Assembly: GCF_040500475.1 (NCBI RefSeq) | Contig: NZ_CP159358.1 | Span: 2,604,001 to 2,668,000, forward strand | Direction: 5' to 3' | DNA from: Bacillus sp. Bos-x628 | GTDB lineage: Bacteria; Bacillota; Bacilli; Bacillales; Bacillaceae | DNA length: 64,000 nucleotides | Shown here: piece after piece, positions 54,607 to 64,000 of the stretch | Layout: the number at the start of each line of letters is the position of its first letter | Numbering within the stretch: position 1 is the first letter of the stretch | Position numbers and translations under genes: made by a program | Notes under the pieces: generated by a model | The model's database searches: none | Told to the model about the DNA's origin: nothing | Seen by the model: only the letters and a program-made list of their open reading frames with translations

Positions 54607-55947
54607 GTGAAAAAGTTTATTACATTCGGTGTAGCTTCGGTAATCGGAGCGAGCAGTTTATTCATTCCATTTACTCATGAAGCACATGCACAAAACTTTG
54701 AACAAAAGAAGCAAGAATTAGACAGTAAACAAGCAAAGGTAAACAAGGACCTTCAAAAGAAAAAGGACGAGCTTTCTAAACTTGAAGCAAAACAAGAGGC
54801 GCTTGAATTAAAGCTGAAAGAAATTGATGAGAAGGCTTTAAAGACAAGTGATCTCATCGAAGAAAAGCAAGCTGAAAACGAAAAAACGAAAAAAGAAATC
54901 AAAGCACTAAAAAAAGAAATTGCTGATACAGAAAAGCGTATTGAAGAAAGAAACGAATTCCTGAAAAAGCGTGTACGTGCTCTTCAGGAAAGCGGCGGAT
55001 CTACTAAATACATAGATGTATTATTAGGTGCAAAAAGTTTCAGTGATTTCATTAGCCGTGCAGGTGCAGTATCTACACTTATCAACGCTGACGGTGAAAT
55101 CATTAAAGAACAAGAAAAAGACAAAGCTGAACTTCAAAAGTCTGAAAACGAATTAAACACGAAGCTTGAAGATGTTCAAAATACACTGGCAAAGCTTGAA
55201 GCACTTCAGTCTGACTTGACGAAACAGCTTGATGAGAAAGACAAACTATTCAAGCAAGTGAAAAAACAAAAAGGTCATGCATCATCTGAAATCAGCGAGC
55301 TTAGCAGTCAGTTTAACAGCATTGCATCTGAAAAAGACGCAACAATTGCTGCACAAAAACAAGCTGAAAAAGAAGCTGCTCAAAAAGCAAGAGAAGAAAA
55401 AATTCAAAGACAGCAGCGTCAAGCAAGTGTTCAAACGGAAGACAACAGCTCAACGAATGATAGTAGTCCGTCTTCTTCAAATAACAGCAGTTCACCAAGT
55501 GAAAAGCCATCTTCTGGCGGTGGATCACCCGTTAGCAATAACGTAGGCGGAATTGAAGGTGCGATTAGCACAGGTTCTACAATTATTGGTCAGTCGCCAT
55601 ATAAATGGGGCGGCGGCAGATCACAGGCCGATATTGACGCACGTCGTTTTGACTGTTCTTCATTCGTCCGCTGGGCATTCGCATCAGCAGGGATCAACCT
55701 TGGACCAATTGGCGGAACAACAACAGATACGCTTGTAGGTAAAGGAAGAGCTGTAAGTGCATCTGACATGAAACGTGGAGATCTTGTGTTCTTTGATACG
55801 TATAAAGTAAATGGACACGTCGGCATTTACTTAGGAAACGGTACATTCTTAAACGATAACAGCTCTCACGGTGTTTCAATTGATTCGATGAGTAACCCTT
55901 ATTGGAAGAGATATTTCAATGGTGTTGTCAGAAGGGTCGTTGAATAA
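54607..55947 (+). CDS. cwlO: D,L-endopeptidase CwlO
   Basis: 446 residues. Signal peptide (to HAHA, about 25), a long coiled coil (about 30-260) with [20 protein letters not shown], a Ser-rich linker, and a C-terminal NlpC/P60 domain (about 325-446) with catalytic Cys in FDCSSFVRW (about 348) and His in [11 protein letters not shown] (about 402). It opens peptidoglycan side peptides during elongation and is activated by FtsEX in B. subtilis. GTG 54607 follows GGAGGAA; the open frame from 54505 lies in the leader. A WalR box precedes the promoter. Confidence 0.96.
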   Translation: MKKFITFGVASVIGASSLFIPFTHEAHAQNFEQKKQELDSKQAKVNKDLQKKKDELSKLEAKQEALELKLKEIDEKALKTSDLIEEKQAENEKTKKEIKALKKEIADTEKRIEERNEFLKKRVRALQESGGSTKYIDVLLGAKSFSDFISRAGAVSTLINADGEIIKEQEKDKAELQKSENELNTKLEDVQNTLAKLEALQSDLTKQLDEKDKLFKQVKKQKGHASSEISELSSQFNSIASEKDATIAAQKQAEKEAAQKAREEKIQRQQRQASVQTEDNSSTNDSSPSSSNNSSSPSEKPSSGGGSPVSNNVGGIEGAISTGSTIIGQSPYKWGGGRSQADIDARRFDCSSFVRWAFASAGINLGPIGGTTTDTLVGKGRAVSASDMKRGDLVFFDTYKVNGHVGIYLGNGTFLNDNSSHGVSIDSMSNPYWKRYFNGVVRRVVE

Positions 55948-55976
55948 ACCACTACTCGTTATATAACCGCAAACAG

Positions 55977-56010
55977 GCTTCCTTAAACAGCAGTTTAAGG
56001 AAGCTTTTTC
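55977..56010 (+). terminator. cwlO terminator
   Basis: A perfect 11-bp stem GCTTCCTTAAA / TTTAAGGAAGC with a 6-nt loop and T-rich tail. Confidence 0.92.
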
Positions 56011-56145
56011 TTTTTTTGAAGATATGAGCAAATGATTCGCTAATGACTCGCATATTTTATAGGATATGGGTAAGGAACAAATGCTAAGTGTAGAAATGAT
56101 GCACCCGTTTATGAATGGAAGCATCACCCAAGGGTATTCTAATAA

Positions 56146-57132
<987 letters not shown>

Positions 57133-57254
57133 GCAGGGTGTCGTAAACCCTTAATATAGCGTCATGGGCTTTTAACTGGAATGTAACACGGGTGAAATAA
57201 TTATTCGTTATCATGAAATTAGTAATTGACCCCCTTTTATAAGGAATACATGTT

Positions 57255-57286
57255 TGACACGGATGTGAATCCGTGTCCTTTTTTTT
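57255..57286 (+). terminator. trxB-region terminator
   Basis: GACACGGAT / ATCCGTGTC, 4-nt loop, then a run of T. It lies 120 nt after trxB, and nothing coding is seen between them. Confidence 0.9.
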
Positions 57287-57428
57287 GCATAAAACAAGAA
57301 ATTCACGAGATGTTCACAAATGACGCATGGAGAACCGCTAGATGTTGTAAAATAAAGAGTAAAGAAACATAGCACCACATTCTTCATACGAAAATCTGTC
57401 TGTTTTCGGTGAAGACTGGGCATGTTCA

Positions 57429-57457
57429 TTGTGGGAGTTAAGATGAAACTGTATAAT
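57429..57457 (+). promoter_or_regulatory. Promoter of the yvcI-rapZ-glmR-whiA-crh-yvcN operon
   Basis: TTGTGG (57429-57434), 17-bp spacer, TATAAT (57452-57457), 33 nt before yvcI. Confidence 0.75.
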
Positions 57458-57490
57458 AATAAAAAGACATAAAAGAGTAGGTGACAACTG

Positions 57491-57955
57491 GTGCAACGAG
57501 TAACCAATTGTGTGCTGCATCACGAAGATCAAGTTCTCTTGCTACAAAAACCAAGACGGGGCTGGTGGGTAGCTCCAGGTGGTAAAATGGAAAGCGGAGA
57601 ATCGGTCAAGGATTCAGTCATTCGAGAATATAGAGAAGAAACAGGCATTTACATTTTAAATCCACAGTTAAAAGGTGTATTCACCTTTATTATGAAAGAA
57701 GGCAACCACATCGTACAGGAATGGATGATGTTTAGCTTTATGGCAGATTCCTTTACCGGAAAAAACGTGTCAGAGTCGGAGGAAGGCATTATAAAATGGC
57801 ATGATGTGAAGGACGTGCCTCACCTACCAATGGCCCCTGGTGATCGTCATATTCTTGACTTCATGTTAAAGGGAAAAGGACTTCTCTATGGCACATTTAC
57901 GTACACCCCAGATTTTGAGCTGATTGCTTATCGGTTAGATCCTCAAGGAGACTAA
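57491..57955 (+). CDS. yvcI: NUDIX hydrolase YvcI
   Basis: 154 residues of MutT type; the NUDIX box starts GGKMESGESVKDSVI and ends REETGI, with all Glu residues kept. Substrate probably an oxidised or free nucleotide; not settled. GTG start with TAGGTGA just upstream. First gene of the rapZ-glmR-whiA-crh operon, as in B. subtilis. Confidence 0.92.
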   Translation: MQRVTNCVLHHEDQVLLLQKPRRGWWVAPGGKMESGESVKDSVIREYREETGIYILNPQLKGVFTFIMKEGNHIVQEWMMFSFMADSFTGKNVSESEEGIIKWHDVKDVPHLPMAPGDRHILDFMLKGKGLLYGTFTYTPDFELIAYRLDPQGD

Positions 57956-57994
57956 TAAATGAACCGTTTTCATAAAGAAGGAGAGGGAGCAGGC

Positions 57995-58882
57995 ATGAAT
58001 ACGCACACACAGGATGATATTCAGCTTGTGATTATTACAGGAATGTCAGGTGCGGGGAAAACCGTCGCCATTCAAAGTTTTGAAGACCTAGGATATTTCT
58101 GTGTGGATAACTTACCGCCATCACTTTTGCCTAAGTTCCTAGAGTTAATGAAAGAATCAAGTTCGAAAATGAGCAAGGTTGCACTTGTGATGGACTTACG
58201 TGGACGAGAATTTTTTGATAGTTTAATTGCAGCTTTAGATAAAATGGGTGATATCGGATGGATTACACCCCGTATTTTGTTTTTAGATGCAAACGATAAG
58301 GTGCTTGTCTCAAGATACAAAGAAACGAGACGTTCACATCCACTTGCGACAACAGGTCTTCCGCTTGAGGGAATTTCCATTGAGCGTGAGCTGTTAGAAG
58401 AGCTGAAAGGGCGCTCTCAGATGATTTTTGATACATCAGATCTGAAACCAAAGCAGCTTCGAGAAAAAATTGTGACGCACTTTGCGACCAATCAAGGGCA
58501 AGTGTTTACAGTGAATGTGATGTCATTTGGCTTTAAATACGGTCTGCCGATTGATGCAGATCTTGTATTTGATGTGAGATTCTTACCGAACCCTTACTAT
58601 ATTGAGAGTATGCGTCCCCAGACTGGAAACGATGAAGAAGTGCGTTCCTATGTGATGAAGTGGAATGAAACACAGAAGTTCCTAGAGAAATTAATTGATC
58701 TTCTCAGTTTTATGCTTCCATCCTATAAGCGAGAAGGGAAAAGCCAGCTTGTCATTGCGATCGGCTGTACTGGAGGCCAGCATCGTTCAGTCACTTTGGC
58801 CAACTACTTAGCCGAGTATTTTAAAAATGATTACTATACACATGTTACTCACCGGGACATTGAAAAGAGAAGTAGAAAATAG
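57995..58882 (+). CDS. rapZ: RNase adapter-like nucleotide-binding protein RapZ (YvcJ)
   Basis: 295 residues, equal to B. subtilis YvcJ. Walker A GMSGAGKT (about 16-23), the FCVDNLPP block, and a C-terminal [12 protein letters not shown] domain. It binds GTP/ATP; in E. coli the homologue steers GlmZ RNA decay, in B. subtilis it affects competence. ATG 57995 has GAAGGAGAGGG in front; the in-frame ATG at 57959 has no site. It abuts glmR. Confidence 0.96.
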   Translation: MNTHTQDDIQLVIITGMSGAGKTVAIQSFEDLGYFCVDNLPPSLLPKFLELMKESSSKMSKVALVMDLRGREFFDSLIAALDKMGDIGWITPRILFLDANDKVLVSRYKETRRSHPLATTGLPLEGISIERELLEELKGRSQMIFDTSDLKPKQLREKIVTHFATNQGQVFTVNVMSFGFKYGLPIDADLVFDVRFLPNPYYIESMRPQTGNDEEVRSYVMKWNETQKFLEKLIDLLSFMLPSYKREGKSQLVIAIGCTGGQHRSVTLANYLAEYFKNDYYTHVTHRDIEKRSRK

Positions 58883-59842
58883 ATGACTACATTTCCAAAG
58901 GTCGTCATTCTTGGTGGAGGCACTGGCTTATCTGTTTTGCTCAGAGGGTTAAAAACAAAGCCGGTGGACATTACCGCCATCGTAACGGTTGCTGATGATG
59001 GAGGCAGCTCAGGTAGACTGCGTCATGATTTGAATATTCCGCCTCCAGGGGATATTCGAAATGTACTCGCCGCACTATCTGATGTGGAACCCCTTGTGGA
59101 AGATTTATTTCAGCACCGGTTTAACAAAGGGAATGACTTAACAGGCCATTCTCTCGGCAATCTCATTCTTGCGGCAATGACAAATATAACCGGTGATTTT
59201 TTTCATGCCGTCACAGAAATGAGTAAGGTCTTAAATGTAAGAGGTAAAGTATTGCCGGCAGCTAATTCAAGTGTTGTCCTTCATGCTGAATTAGAAAACG
59301 GAAAAGTGGTGACAGGGGAATCGAAAATCCCAACCTATGGTGAAAGGATTAAACGCGTATTTCTCACACCAGATACAATTGAGCCGCTCCCGGAATCCAT
59401 CCAAGTCATTCGCGAGGCCGATTTGATTGTCATTGGACCGGGTAGCTTGTATACGAGTATTTTGCCAAACTTGCTTGTACCGCACATTGGAGAAGAAGTC
59501 ATTCGCTCAAAGGCGAAAAAAGTATATATATGTAACGTCATGACGCAGCCAGGGGAAACGCTTTCCTATAGTGCATCTGATCATGTGCAAGCACTAAATG
59601 ATCATATGGATCAACCTTTTATTGATACAATATTTGTTAACAATAAAGAAATTCCAGATGAAATCAAAGCAAGATACGCCGAAGAGCAGGCACAGCCTGT
59701 GCAGTTCGACATAGACGCACTGAAAGCAATGGGACTGGAAGTCATCCCTGGAGAAATCATTACATATGACCAGAATGTGATCCGTCACGACACGCTGAAG
59801 GTTGCCTCGCTATTAGTCGAGCTACTGCATCAGAAAAAATAG
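58883..59842 (+). CDS. glmR: Gluconeogenesis and cell-wall factor GlmR (YvcK)
   Basis: 319 residues, UPF0052/CofD-like: [18 protein letters not shown] (UDP-sugar binding), [26 protein letters not shown] and [17 protein letters not shown]. GlmR binds UDP-GlcNAc and activates GlmS in B. subtilis. It begins right after the rapZ stop. Confidence 0.96.
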   Translation: MTTFPKVVILGGGTGLSVLLRGLKTKPVDITAIVTVADDGGSSGRLRHDLNIPPPGDIRNVLAALSDVEPLVEDLFQHRFNKGNDLTGHSLGNLILAAMTNITGDFFHAVTEMSKVLNVRGKVLPAANSSVVLHAELENGKVVTGESKIPTYGERIKRVFLTPDTIEPLPESIQVIREADLIVIGPGSLYTSILPNLLVPHIGEEVIRSKAKKVYICNVMTQPGETLSYSASDHVQALNDHMDQPFIDTIFVNNKEIPDEIKARYAEEQAQPVQFDIDALKAMGLEVIPGEIITYDQNVIRHDTLKVASLLVELLHQKK

Positions 59843-59859
59843 GAATGGGGGTGGCAAGG

Positions 59860-60810
59860 ATGTCATTTGCATCCGAAACAAAAAAAGAGCTGACTAATTT
59901 GGACGTGAAGGACTGCTGCTCAAAAGCGGAGCTTTCTGCCCTCATCCGTATGAACGGTTCATTATCTTTCTCTAATCGAAAACTGATTTTAGATATACAG
60001 ACAGAGAATGCGGCCATCGCAAGACGTATTTATACCCTTTTAAAAAAGAAATATGATGTGACAGTCGAGCTACTTGTCCGTAAAAAAATGAGATTAAAAA
60101 AGAATAATGTGTATATTGTCAGACTGGTAGAACGAGCCAAGTTCATTTTAGAGGATCTGAAAATATTAGGGGAACATTTTGTATTTGAGCGCAATATTTC
60201 AGAAGAACTTGTGAAAAAAAGATGCTGCAAACGCTCTTATATGAGAGGTGCTTTTTTAGCTGGCGGTTCTGTGAATAATCCGGAAACGTCTTCTTATCAC
60301 CTTGAAATTTTCTCACTGTATAAAGAACATAACGATGCCCTTTGCGCACTAATGAATCAATTCCATCTTAACAGCAAAACACTTGAGCGGAAAAAAGGCT
60401 ACATTACCTATATGAAAGAAGCCGAAAAAATTACGGAATTCTTAAGTGTAGTTGGGGCCCATAACTCATTGCTTCGCTTTGAAGATGTGCGAATCGTCCG
60501 TGATATGAGAAATTCTGTTAATCGACTTGTGAATTGTGAAACAGCAAACTTGAATAAAACCATCGGTGCATCGCTGCGTCAAGTGGAAAACATTCAATAC
60601 ATTGATGAAAAAATAGGACTCGATGCACTGCCAGATAAGCTGCGAGAAATTGCTAAACTACGAATCGACTACCAAGAAGTCACGTTGAAGGAGCTTGGAG
60701 AAATGGTTGAGAGTGGCAAGATTAGCAAATCAGGCATTAACCACCGCTTGAGAAAGTTAGATCAAATTGCAGAACAACTTCGAAATGGACAAGCCGTTAC
60801 ATTGAAATAG
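59860..60810 (+). CDS. whiA: DNA-binding protein WhiA
   Basis: 316 residues, equal to B. subtilis. N-terminal LAGLIDADG-like fold ([29 protein letters not shown]) and a C-terminal helix-turn-helix ([26 protein letters not shown]). It affects cell division and chromosome segregation. Start ATG 59860; the ORF reaches 59845, but the extra residues cover the GGGGTGG site. Confidence 0.96.
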   Translation: MSFASETKKELTNLDVKDCCSKAELSALIRMNGSLSFSNRKLILDIQTENAAIARRIYTLLKKKYDVTVELLVRKKMRLKKNNVYIVRLVERAKFILEDLKILGEHFVFERNISEELVKKRCCKRSYMRGAFLAGGSVNNPETSSYHLEIFSLYKEHNDALCALMNQFHLNSKTLERKKGYITYMKEAEKITEFLSVVGAHNSLLRFEDVRIVRDMRNSVNRLVNCETANLNKTIGASLRQVENIQYIDEKIGLDALPDKLREIAKLRIDYQEVTLKELGEMVESGKISKSGINHRLRKLDQIAEQLRNGQAVTLK

Positions 60811-60836
60811 GAAAGCAAAAGAAGGAGGCAGATCAA

Positions 60837-61094
60837 ATGGTGGAAAAAACGGTCACAATCAATTTGAAAACAGGTTTACAGGCACGTCCGGCTGCTTTGT
60901 TCGTTCAAGAAGCCAATCGCTTTGGCGCTGATATTTTCCTTGAGAAAGATGGGAAAAAGGTCAATGCGAAAAGCATTATGGGTCTCATGAGCCTTGCGAT
61001 CAGCTCTGGGGTTACCGTCACACTTATAGCAGACGGAGCTGATGAACAGGAAGCCATTGATGCTCTAACGGAATTTATCAATCGAGAAAACTGA
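60837..61094 (+). CDS. crh: Catabolite repression HPr-like protein Crh
   Basis: 85 residues, HPr fold. The HPr active His15 is Gln here (TGLQARPA), while Ser46 in AKSIMGLM is kept: the defining Crh features. It is phosphorylated only by HPrK (gene at 40 kb) and acts as CcpA corepressor. AGGAGG precedes the ATG. The terminator ACTGAG/CTCAGT begins at its stop. Confidence 0.97.
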   Translation: MVEKTVTINLKTGLQARPAALFVQEANRFGADIFLEKDGKKVNAKSIMGLMSLAISSGVTVTLIADGADEQEAIDALTEFINREN

Positions 61095-61120
61095 GTCTCT
61101 TCAAAAGGCTCAGTTTTTTA
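61090..61120 (+). terminator. Terminator after crh
   Basis: ACTGAG (61090-61095) / CTCAGT (61109-61114) and T6; the yvcN ribosome site follows directly, so read-through is possible. Confidence 0.7.
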
Positions 61121-61133
61121 GGAGGAAATGCTT

Positions 61134-61886
61134 ATGATCAAATCAGCTTTCTTACAGAAAGTTGGACATGAAGGTCATTCGATCTCTTTTGACAATCTGC
61201 CCTCATTATTAATAAAGATGGCGTACACCTTTCCATTCGAGAATAGATCGGTGCTTAACAAACAATCTTATACTTTGGATCAGCATGGACTGAAAGCGCA
61301 TCTCCTCGAAGGGAACAGAGGAGGGCTTTGTTATGACCTCAATCCTTTATTATATTATGTGTTAAAAGAGGCGGGCTTATTTGTTCAGTTGATCCAAGGA
61401 ACAGTGTATAACAAAGAAGCTGCTGATTGGGTGATTGATGGAACACATGTGGCCATTGTTTTAATACATGAGAGCGAGCGTTTCCTCATAGATGCAGGTT
61501 TCGGTGCGAACTTACCTCTTCGTCCAGTGCCCTTTACAGGAGAATGGGTGGAGTCACCTTTCCTTCGTTTTCGAGTCAAAGAAGAAGAAACAGCCAAAGG
61601 TACACACTTGCTTCAATTAGACAGGGGATCAGGCGCTGAAACTGGCTATGCATTTACACTGAAAGAAATGAATGAGCAAACATTGTATAAAATAAGACAT
61701 GAGATCTATGAGAACGAAGCCTCTCCTTTTAACAAAAGACCGCTTGCCTCCAAGCTAACGAAGACAGGACGTATTGTGGTCACAGAGGATCATGTCATCA
61801 TCCATGAAAATGGAGATGTGTCAAAAAAGTCGCTTCCACAATCTTTTGAGAACTACGTACAAACACTCATCCCGCCAACATCATAA
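61134..61886 (+). CDS. yvcN: Arylamine N-acetyltransferase YvcN
   Basis: 250 residues from ATG 61134 (GGAGG 8 nt upstream; ATG 61128 is too near). NAT family triad: Cys in RGGLCYDLN, His in DGTHVAIV, Asp in FLIDAGFGAN. It transfers acetyl from acetyl-CoA to arylamines or hydrazines; the natural role is unknown. Downstream of crh, as in B. subtilis. Confidence 0.93.
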   Translation: MIKSAFLQKVGHEGHSISFDNLPSLLIKMAYTFPFENRSVLNKQSYTLDQHGLKAHLLEGNRGGLCYDLNPLLYYVLKEAGLFVQLIQGTVYNKEAADWVIDGTHVAIVLIHESERFLIDAGFGANLPLRPVPFTGEWVESPFLRFRVKEEETAKGTHLLQLDRGSGAETGYAFTLKEMNEQTLYKIRHEIYENEASPFNKRPLASKLTKTGRIVVTEDHVIIHENGDVSKKSLPQSFENYVQTLIPPTS

Positions 61887-61911
61887 AAAGACACCCTACA
61901 AATGAAGCGAT

Positions 61912-61991
61912 CTCCCTAAATTTAGATACGGGTTCTGATTACAGCTTTTAAGGCACGAGTTCGGTCCAATACTGAACTCGTGCCTTTTCGT
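61912..61991 (+). repeat. Covarying hairpin repeat, copy 2
   Basis: CTCCCTAAATTTAG followed by a perfect 11-bp stem GGCACGAGTTC / GAACTCGTGCC (61952-61962 and 61974-61984), loop GGTCCAATACT, then TTTTCGTTT. Compared with copy 1, two stem pairs differ and both are compensated. It may also serve as the yvcN terminator. Confidence 0.8.
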
Positions 61992-62040
61992 TTAGCCTTA
62001 TTGTTTTTGCTTACTTTCATGTAAATGTCGCCAATAGAAA

Positions 62041-62082
62041 AGCACCTCCAAATGTTAGATTGTATCTAACTATTTGGGGTGC
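62041..62082 (-). terminator. Long hairpin, binase terminator or IS3-like end
   Basis: GCACCTCCAAAT-g-TTAGAT / ATCTAA-c-TATTTGGGGTGC, a stem of about 18 bp. On the minus strand it is followed by TTTT, fitting a terminator for binase. The TTAGA and GGGGTGCAATTCA pattern is also reminiscent of IS3-family ends. Confidence 0.6.
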
Positions 62083-62112
62083 AATTCACAAAACGGACTG
62101 TCTTTGATCATT

Positions 62113-62598
62113 TTAGCGGATACGTGTAAATGTCGCATAATGGTCCGTTGTTTTGTAAATGAGCCAGTCACTTGAATACAGAAGACGATCAGCATTACGG
62201 AAGCCAGAGACGTAATTGATGTCCGCTTCACGCCACGTTCGTCCGCTCGCTGAAGGAAGTCGTCCCTCACGGTTAGAGAAGATGTCTCCCCCAATGCTTT
62301 TCCCTGGGGCTACCTCAGCTAAATTTCCTTTTGATGGGACCCACCCAAGAGCAATTGCTTGAGATTTTGTTATATAGTTATCAGGTAGTCGTTTGTAGCG
62401 GATTAAATAGTCTGCAACCCCATCAAACGTGTTAATGACTGCAAGTGTATGCAGGTCTGGTGCAAGTTGAGTTGACACTGATTGAGCGGCGTTTGACGGA
62501 AGAGCTGTTTCTGCATGAGCATGCTGTGGGGTGAATCCAGAAAACAAAATAGCAGCGATCAGAGTAATCATCGTAAATAAAGAACTCAATTTTTTCAT
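62113..62598 (-). CDS. Secreted guanyl-specific ribonuclease (binase, barnase family)
   Basis: 161 residues. Signal peptide (cut after HAHA), a propeptide, and a mature 109-residue RNase beginning AVINTFDGVADYLIRYKRL. It is nearly identical to B. pumilus/B. intermedius binase; by my recollection a handful of substitutions lie in the SQAIALGWVPSKG, GGDIFSN and RLLYSSD stretches. Catalytic residues of the family are present: Glu in WREADINY, Arg in SGFRNADR, His in DHYATF. ATG 62598 lies 6 nt after AGGAGG, so it is preferred to 62604. No barstar gene is adjacent. It places the organism in the B. pumilus group. Confidence 0.96.
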   Translation of the reverse strand: MKKLSSLFTMITLIAAILFSGFTPQHAHAETALPSNAAQSVSTQLAPDLHTLAVINTFDGVADYLIRYKRLPDNYITKSQAIALGWVPSKGNLAEVAPGKSIGGDIFSNREGRLPSASGRTWREADINYVSGFRNADRLLYSSDWLIYKTTDHYATFTRIR

Positions 62599-62659
62599 CT
62601 TCATCCTCCTATACAGGAAATAAGATGTTGTCCTCTTGTTGCTTGTCTACCTCATATTA

Positions 62660-62716
62660 TAGCACCCGAAAATGAAGGGGATGTAAAGAATAAGGAGATT
62701 TGTTAAAATGAGACTT
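62660..62716 (-). promoter_or_regulatory. binase promoter with PhoP-like hexamers
   Basis: On the minus strand TATAAT (about 62655-62660) is preceded by TTCATT, TTTACA and TTAACA hexamers; the first two are 11 bp apart. PhoP boxes are direct TT(A/T/C)ACA repeats at 11-bp period, and binase genes are known to respond to phosphate starvation. Confidence 0.45.
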
Positions 62717-62769
62717 TTCTCCTGATTCTTCCTTTGGTAGATCAATAAAAAGTCGCATATCTCTGCGCC

Positions 62770-63747
62770 TTAAGATGAGGCAAGCTCTTTCACTATATCG
62801 ACAGGAGCTTTGCCGTCAATGCCATGTATCACATTGTGAATGGCTCTTTTGAGCATGAGATCTCTTGTTGTCTTAGTAGCGGAACCGATATGGGGGGCGA
62901 GTGTCACCTGATTCATGCTCATGAAAGGATGATCTTTTTCCAGTGGCTCTTGATCATAAACATCAAGACCTGCCCCTTTAATCCAGCCTTGCTGGAGAGC
63001 TTGAATAAGACTTTCCTCATCCACTGTTTTTCCTCGGGAGATGTTCACGAATAGAGCCGTGGGCTTCATCAGCTTGAATTCCCGTTCACCGATCATATGA
63101 TAGGTTTCCTCTGTAAGCGGTGTGATCAAGACAATGATATCTGCTTGCTTCAACAGGTCATCGAGTGAGCAATAAACTGCGCCATAAGCTGATTCGGCTT
63201 TTTCATTCCGGCTCCGGTTATGATAGAGCACGTTCATATCAAAACCATGTGCTGCTCGTTTTGCTACTTGCTCACCAATACGCCCCATTCCAATAATCCC
63301 AAGCGTCTGATGATGAACATCTATTCCAAAAATATCTTCTTCTTGCACAAACTTCGTCCATTTTCCATCACGTATGAAGCGATCAAGCTCTGCGATTCTT
63401 CTAGCAGAAGAGAGGATGAGCGAAAAAGCAAGATCAGCTACTGTATGATCGAGTGTATAAGGAGTGTGCGTTCCGATCACGCCCCTTTGTCTCATAGCAT
63501 GTAAGTCAAAGTTATCATAGCCAACGGAAGAATTGCTCACGACCTTTAGCTTCGGTGCGTGATCTAATAGTTCTTGATCAATTTTCGTTCCAGATGTCAA
63601 AAGTCCATCAGCTTGCTGCAGCTTCTCAAAAAGAATATCTCTTGGGATCGGATCCTTTGATTGCCAGATCTCATATGTACAGTGTTCCTTTAGCAATTCC
63701 TCAAAAGAGGCAGGTAAGGGTTTAGCGACAAAAATATGTGGTGTCAC
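62770..63747 (-). CDS. yvcT: D-isomer 2-hydroxyacid dehydrogenase YvcT (2-ketogluconate reductase type)
   Basis: 325 residues from GTG 63747 (GGAGC 9 nt before it; TTG 63753 is only 3 nt away). NAD(P) motif [13 protein letters not shown], catalytic Arg in [10 protein letters not shown], Glu in DVYDQEPLE and His in APHIGSAT. Close to B. subtilis YvcT, a 2-ketogluconate/hydroxypyruvate-type reductase; substrate not proven here. Confidence 0.9.
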   Translation of the reverse strand: MTPHIFVAKPLPASFEELLKEHCTYEIWQSKDPIPRDILFEKLQQADGLLTSGTKIDQELLDHAPKLKVVSNSSVGYDNFDLHAMRQRGVIGTHTPYTLDHTVADLAFSLILSSARRIAELDRFIRDGKWTKFVQEEDIFGIDVHHQTLGIIGMGRIGEQVAKRAAHGFDMNVLYHNRSRNEKAESAYGAVYCSLDDLLKQADIIVLITPLTEETYHMIGEREFKLMKPTALFVNISRGKTVDEESLIQALQQGWIKGAGLDVYDQEPLEKDHPFMSMNQVTLAPHIGSATKTTRDLMLKRAIHNVIHGIDGKAPVDIVKELASS

Positions 63748-63833
63748 AGTCAACTCGCTCCTTTCATGATGTGCATCTTTCTTCTCTAATTATTATAAAG
63801 CAACAATTTCTGCAGTACACGTTTGAATGTTAG

Positions 63834-63998
63834 TTACTCAATATTTAATATACTGAAATAATGCGGAAGGACAGTCATTTTTTTAGTGAAAAAATAGATT
63901 TGTAAGCCATCTGATGCGTTCTGTATAGGTGCTACAACTTCACTATCGTACAGAGGCATAGGAAGTTCCTGTGGTTTTTGAGAGATGATCTGACAAAT
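63834..63998 (-). CDS. Partial ORF at the right edge, unknown
   Basis: A minus-strand frame enters from the right edge and stays open for 54 codons to TAA at 63834-63836 (end ...VLPHYFSILNIE). Amino acid use looks coding-like (PMPLYDSEVVAPIQNASDG), and it has the same direction as yvcT with about 90 bp between them. Not recognised; too short to name. Confidence 0.4.
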   Translation of the reverse strand: MCQIISQKPQELPMPLYDSEVVAPIQNASDGLQIYFFTKKMTVLPHYFSILNIE

Positions 63999-64000
63999 TG

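Overview
The window is chromosomal DNA of a low-GC Bacillus, most likely of the Bacillus pumilus group (pumilus, safensis or altitudinis). The gene order cccB-ftsEX-ctpB-swrA-minJ-csbA-uvrBA-yvlABCD-yvnB-nagRBA-hprK-lgt-yvoD-ppaX-yvoF-yvpB-hisZGDBHAFI-yvcD-cwlO-trxB-yvcI-rapZ-glmR-whiA-crh-yvcN is the B. subtilis backbone from memory. The near-identical copy of the secreted guanyl-specific RNase binase at the right end is the marker that points to the pumilus group.

Left part (0-14 kb): the tail of an M3 oligopeptidase, an alpha/beta hydrolase, yvjA and cccB are followed by a 4.3-kb accessory island (about 2.45-6.5 kb). The island holds an LXG polymorphic toxin, its likely immunity gene, an orphan small gene, and a fossil in which an MFS gene is fused to pieces of a second LXG toxin. 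Next comes the cell-wall and division block: ftsE-ftsX, an M23 peptidase with a PcsB/CwlO-like coiled coil, a TSUP permease, ctpB, swrA and minJ.

Middle (14-25 kb): a second accessory segment with a YrvL-like membrane protein, a graveyard (rap-like phosphatase and IS3 transposase remnants plus a structured repeat), an YfkO-like nitroreductase, a leucine T-box and the YvbW permease. Two minus-strand units follow: lipoprotein/response regulator/histidine kinase, and ykcB-ykcC-type lipid-linked glycosyltransferases.

Right part (25-64 kb): csbA, SOS-regulated uvrB-uvrA, the sigma-W yvlABCD operon, the giant exported phosphoesterase yvnB, GlcNAc catabolism (nagA-nagB-nagR with a NagR operator), hprK-lgt-yvoD-ppaX-yvoF, an Rrf2 regulator with its oxidoreductase, yvpB, the complete overlapping histidine operon (no hisC), yvcD, cwlO, trxB, the yvcI-rapZ-glmR-whiA-crh-yvcN operon, binase, yvcT and the tail of one more minus-strand ORF.

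The most notable points are: (1) ftsE and cwlO, 48 kb apart and encoding partners (FtsEX activates CwlO in B. subtilis), share an almost identical WalR-box promoter block with the distance to the -10 box differing by exactly 11 bp; (2) two copies of an ~85-nt element whose 11-bp hairpin shows compensatory changes; (3) a mosaic LXG toxin locus with an orphan toxin tip and unexplained structured RNA-like DNA next to it; (4) a swrA whose B. subtilis phase-variation homopolymer is broken by a synonymous codon.
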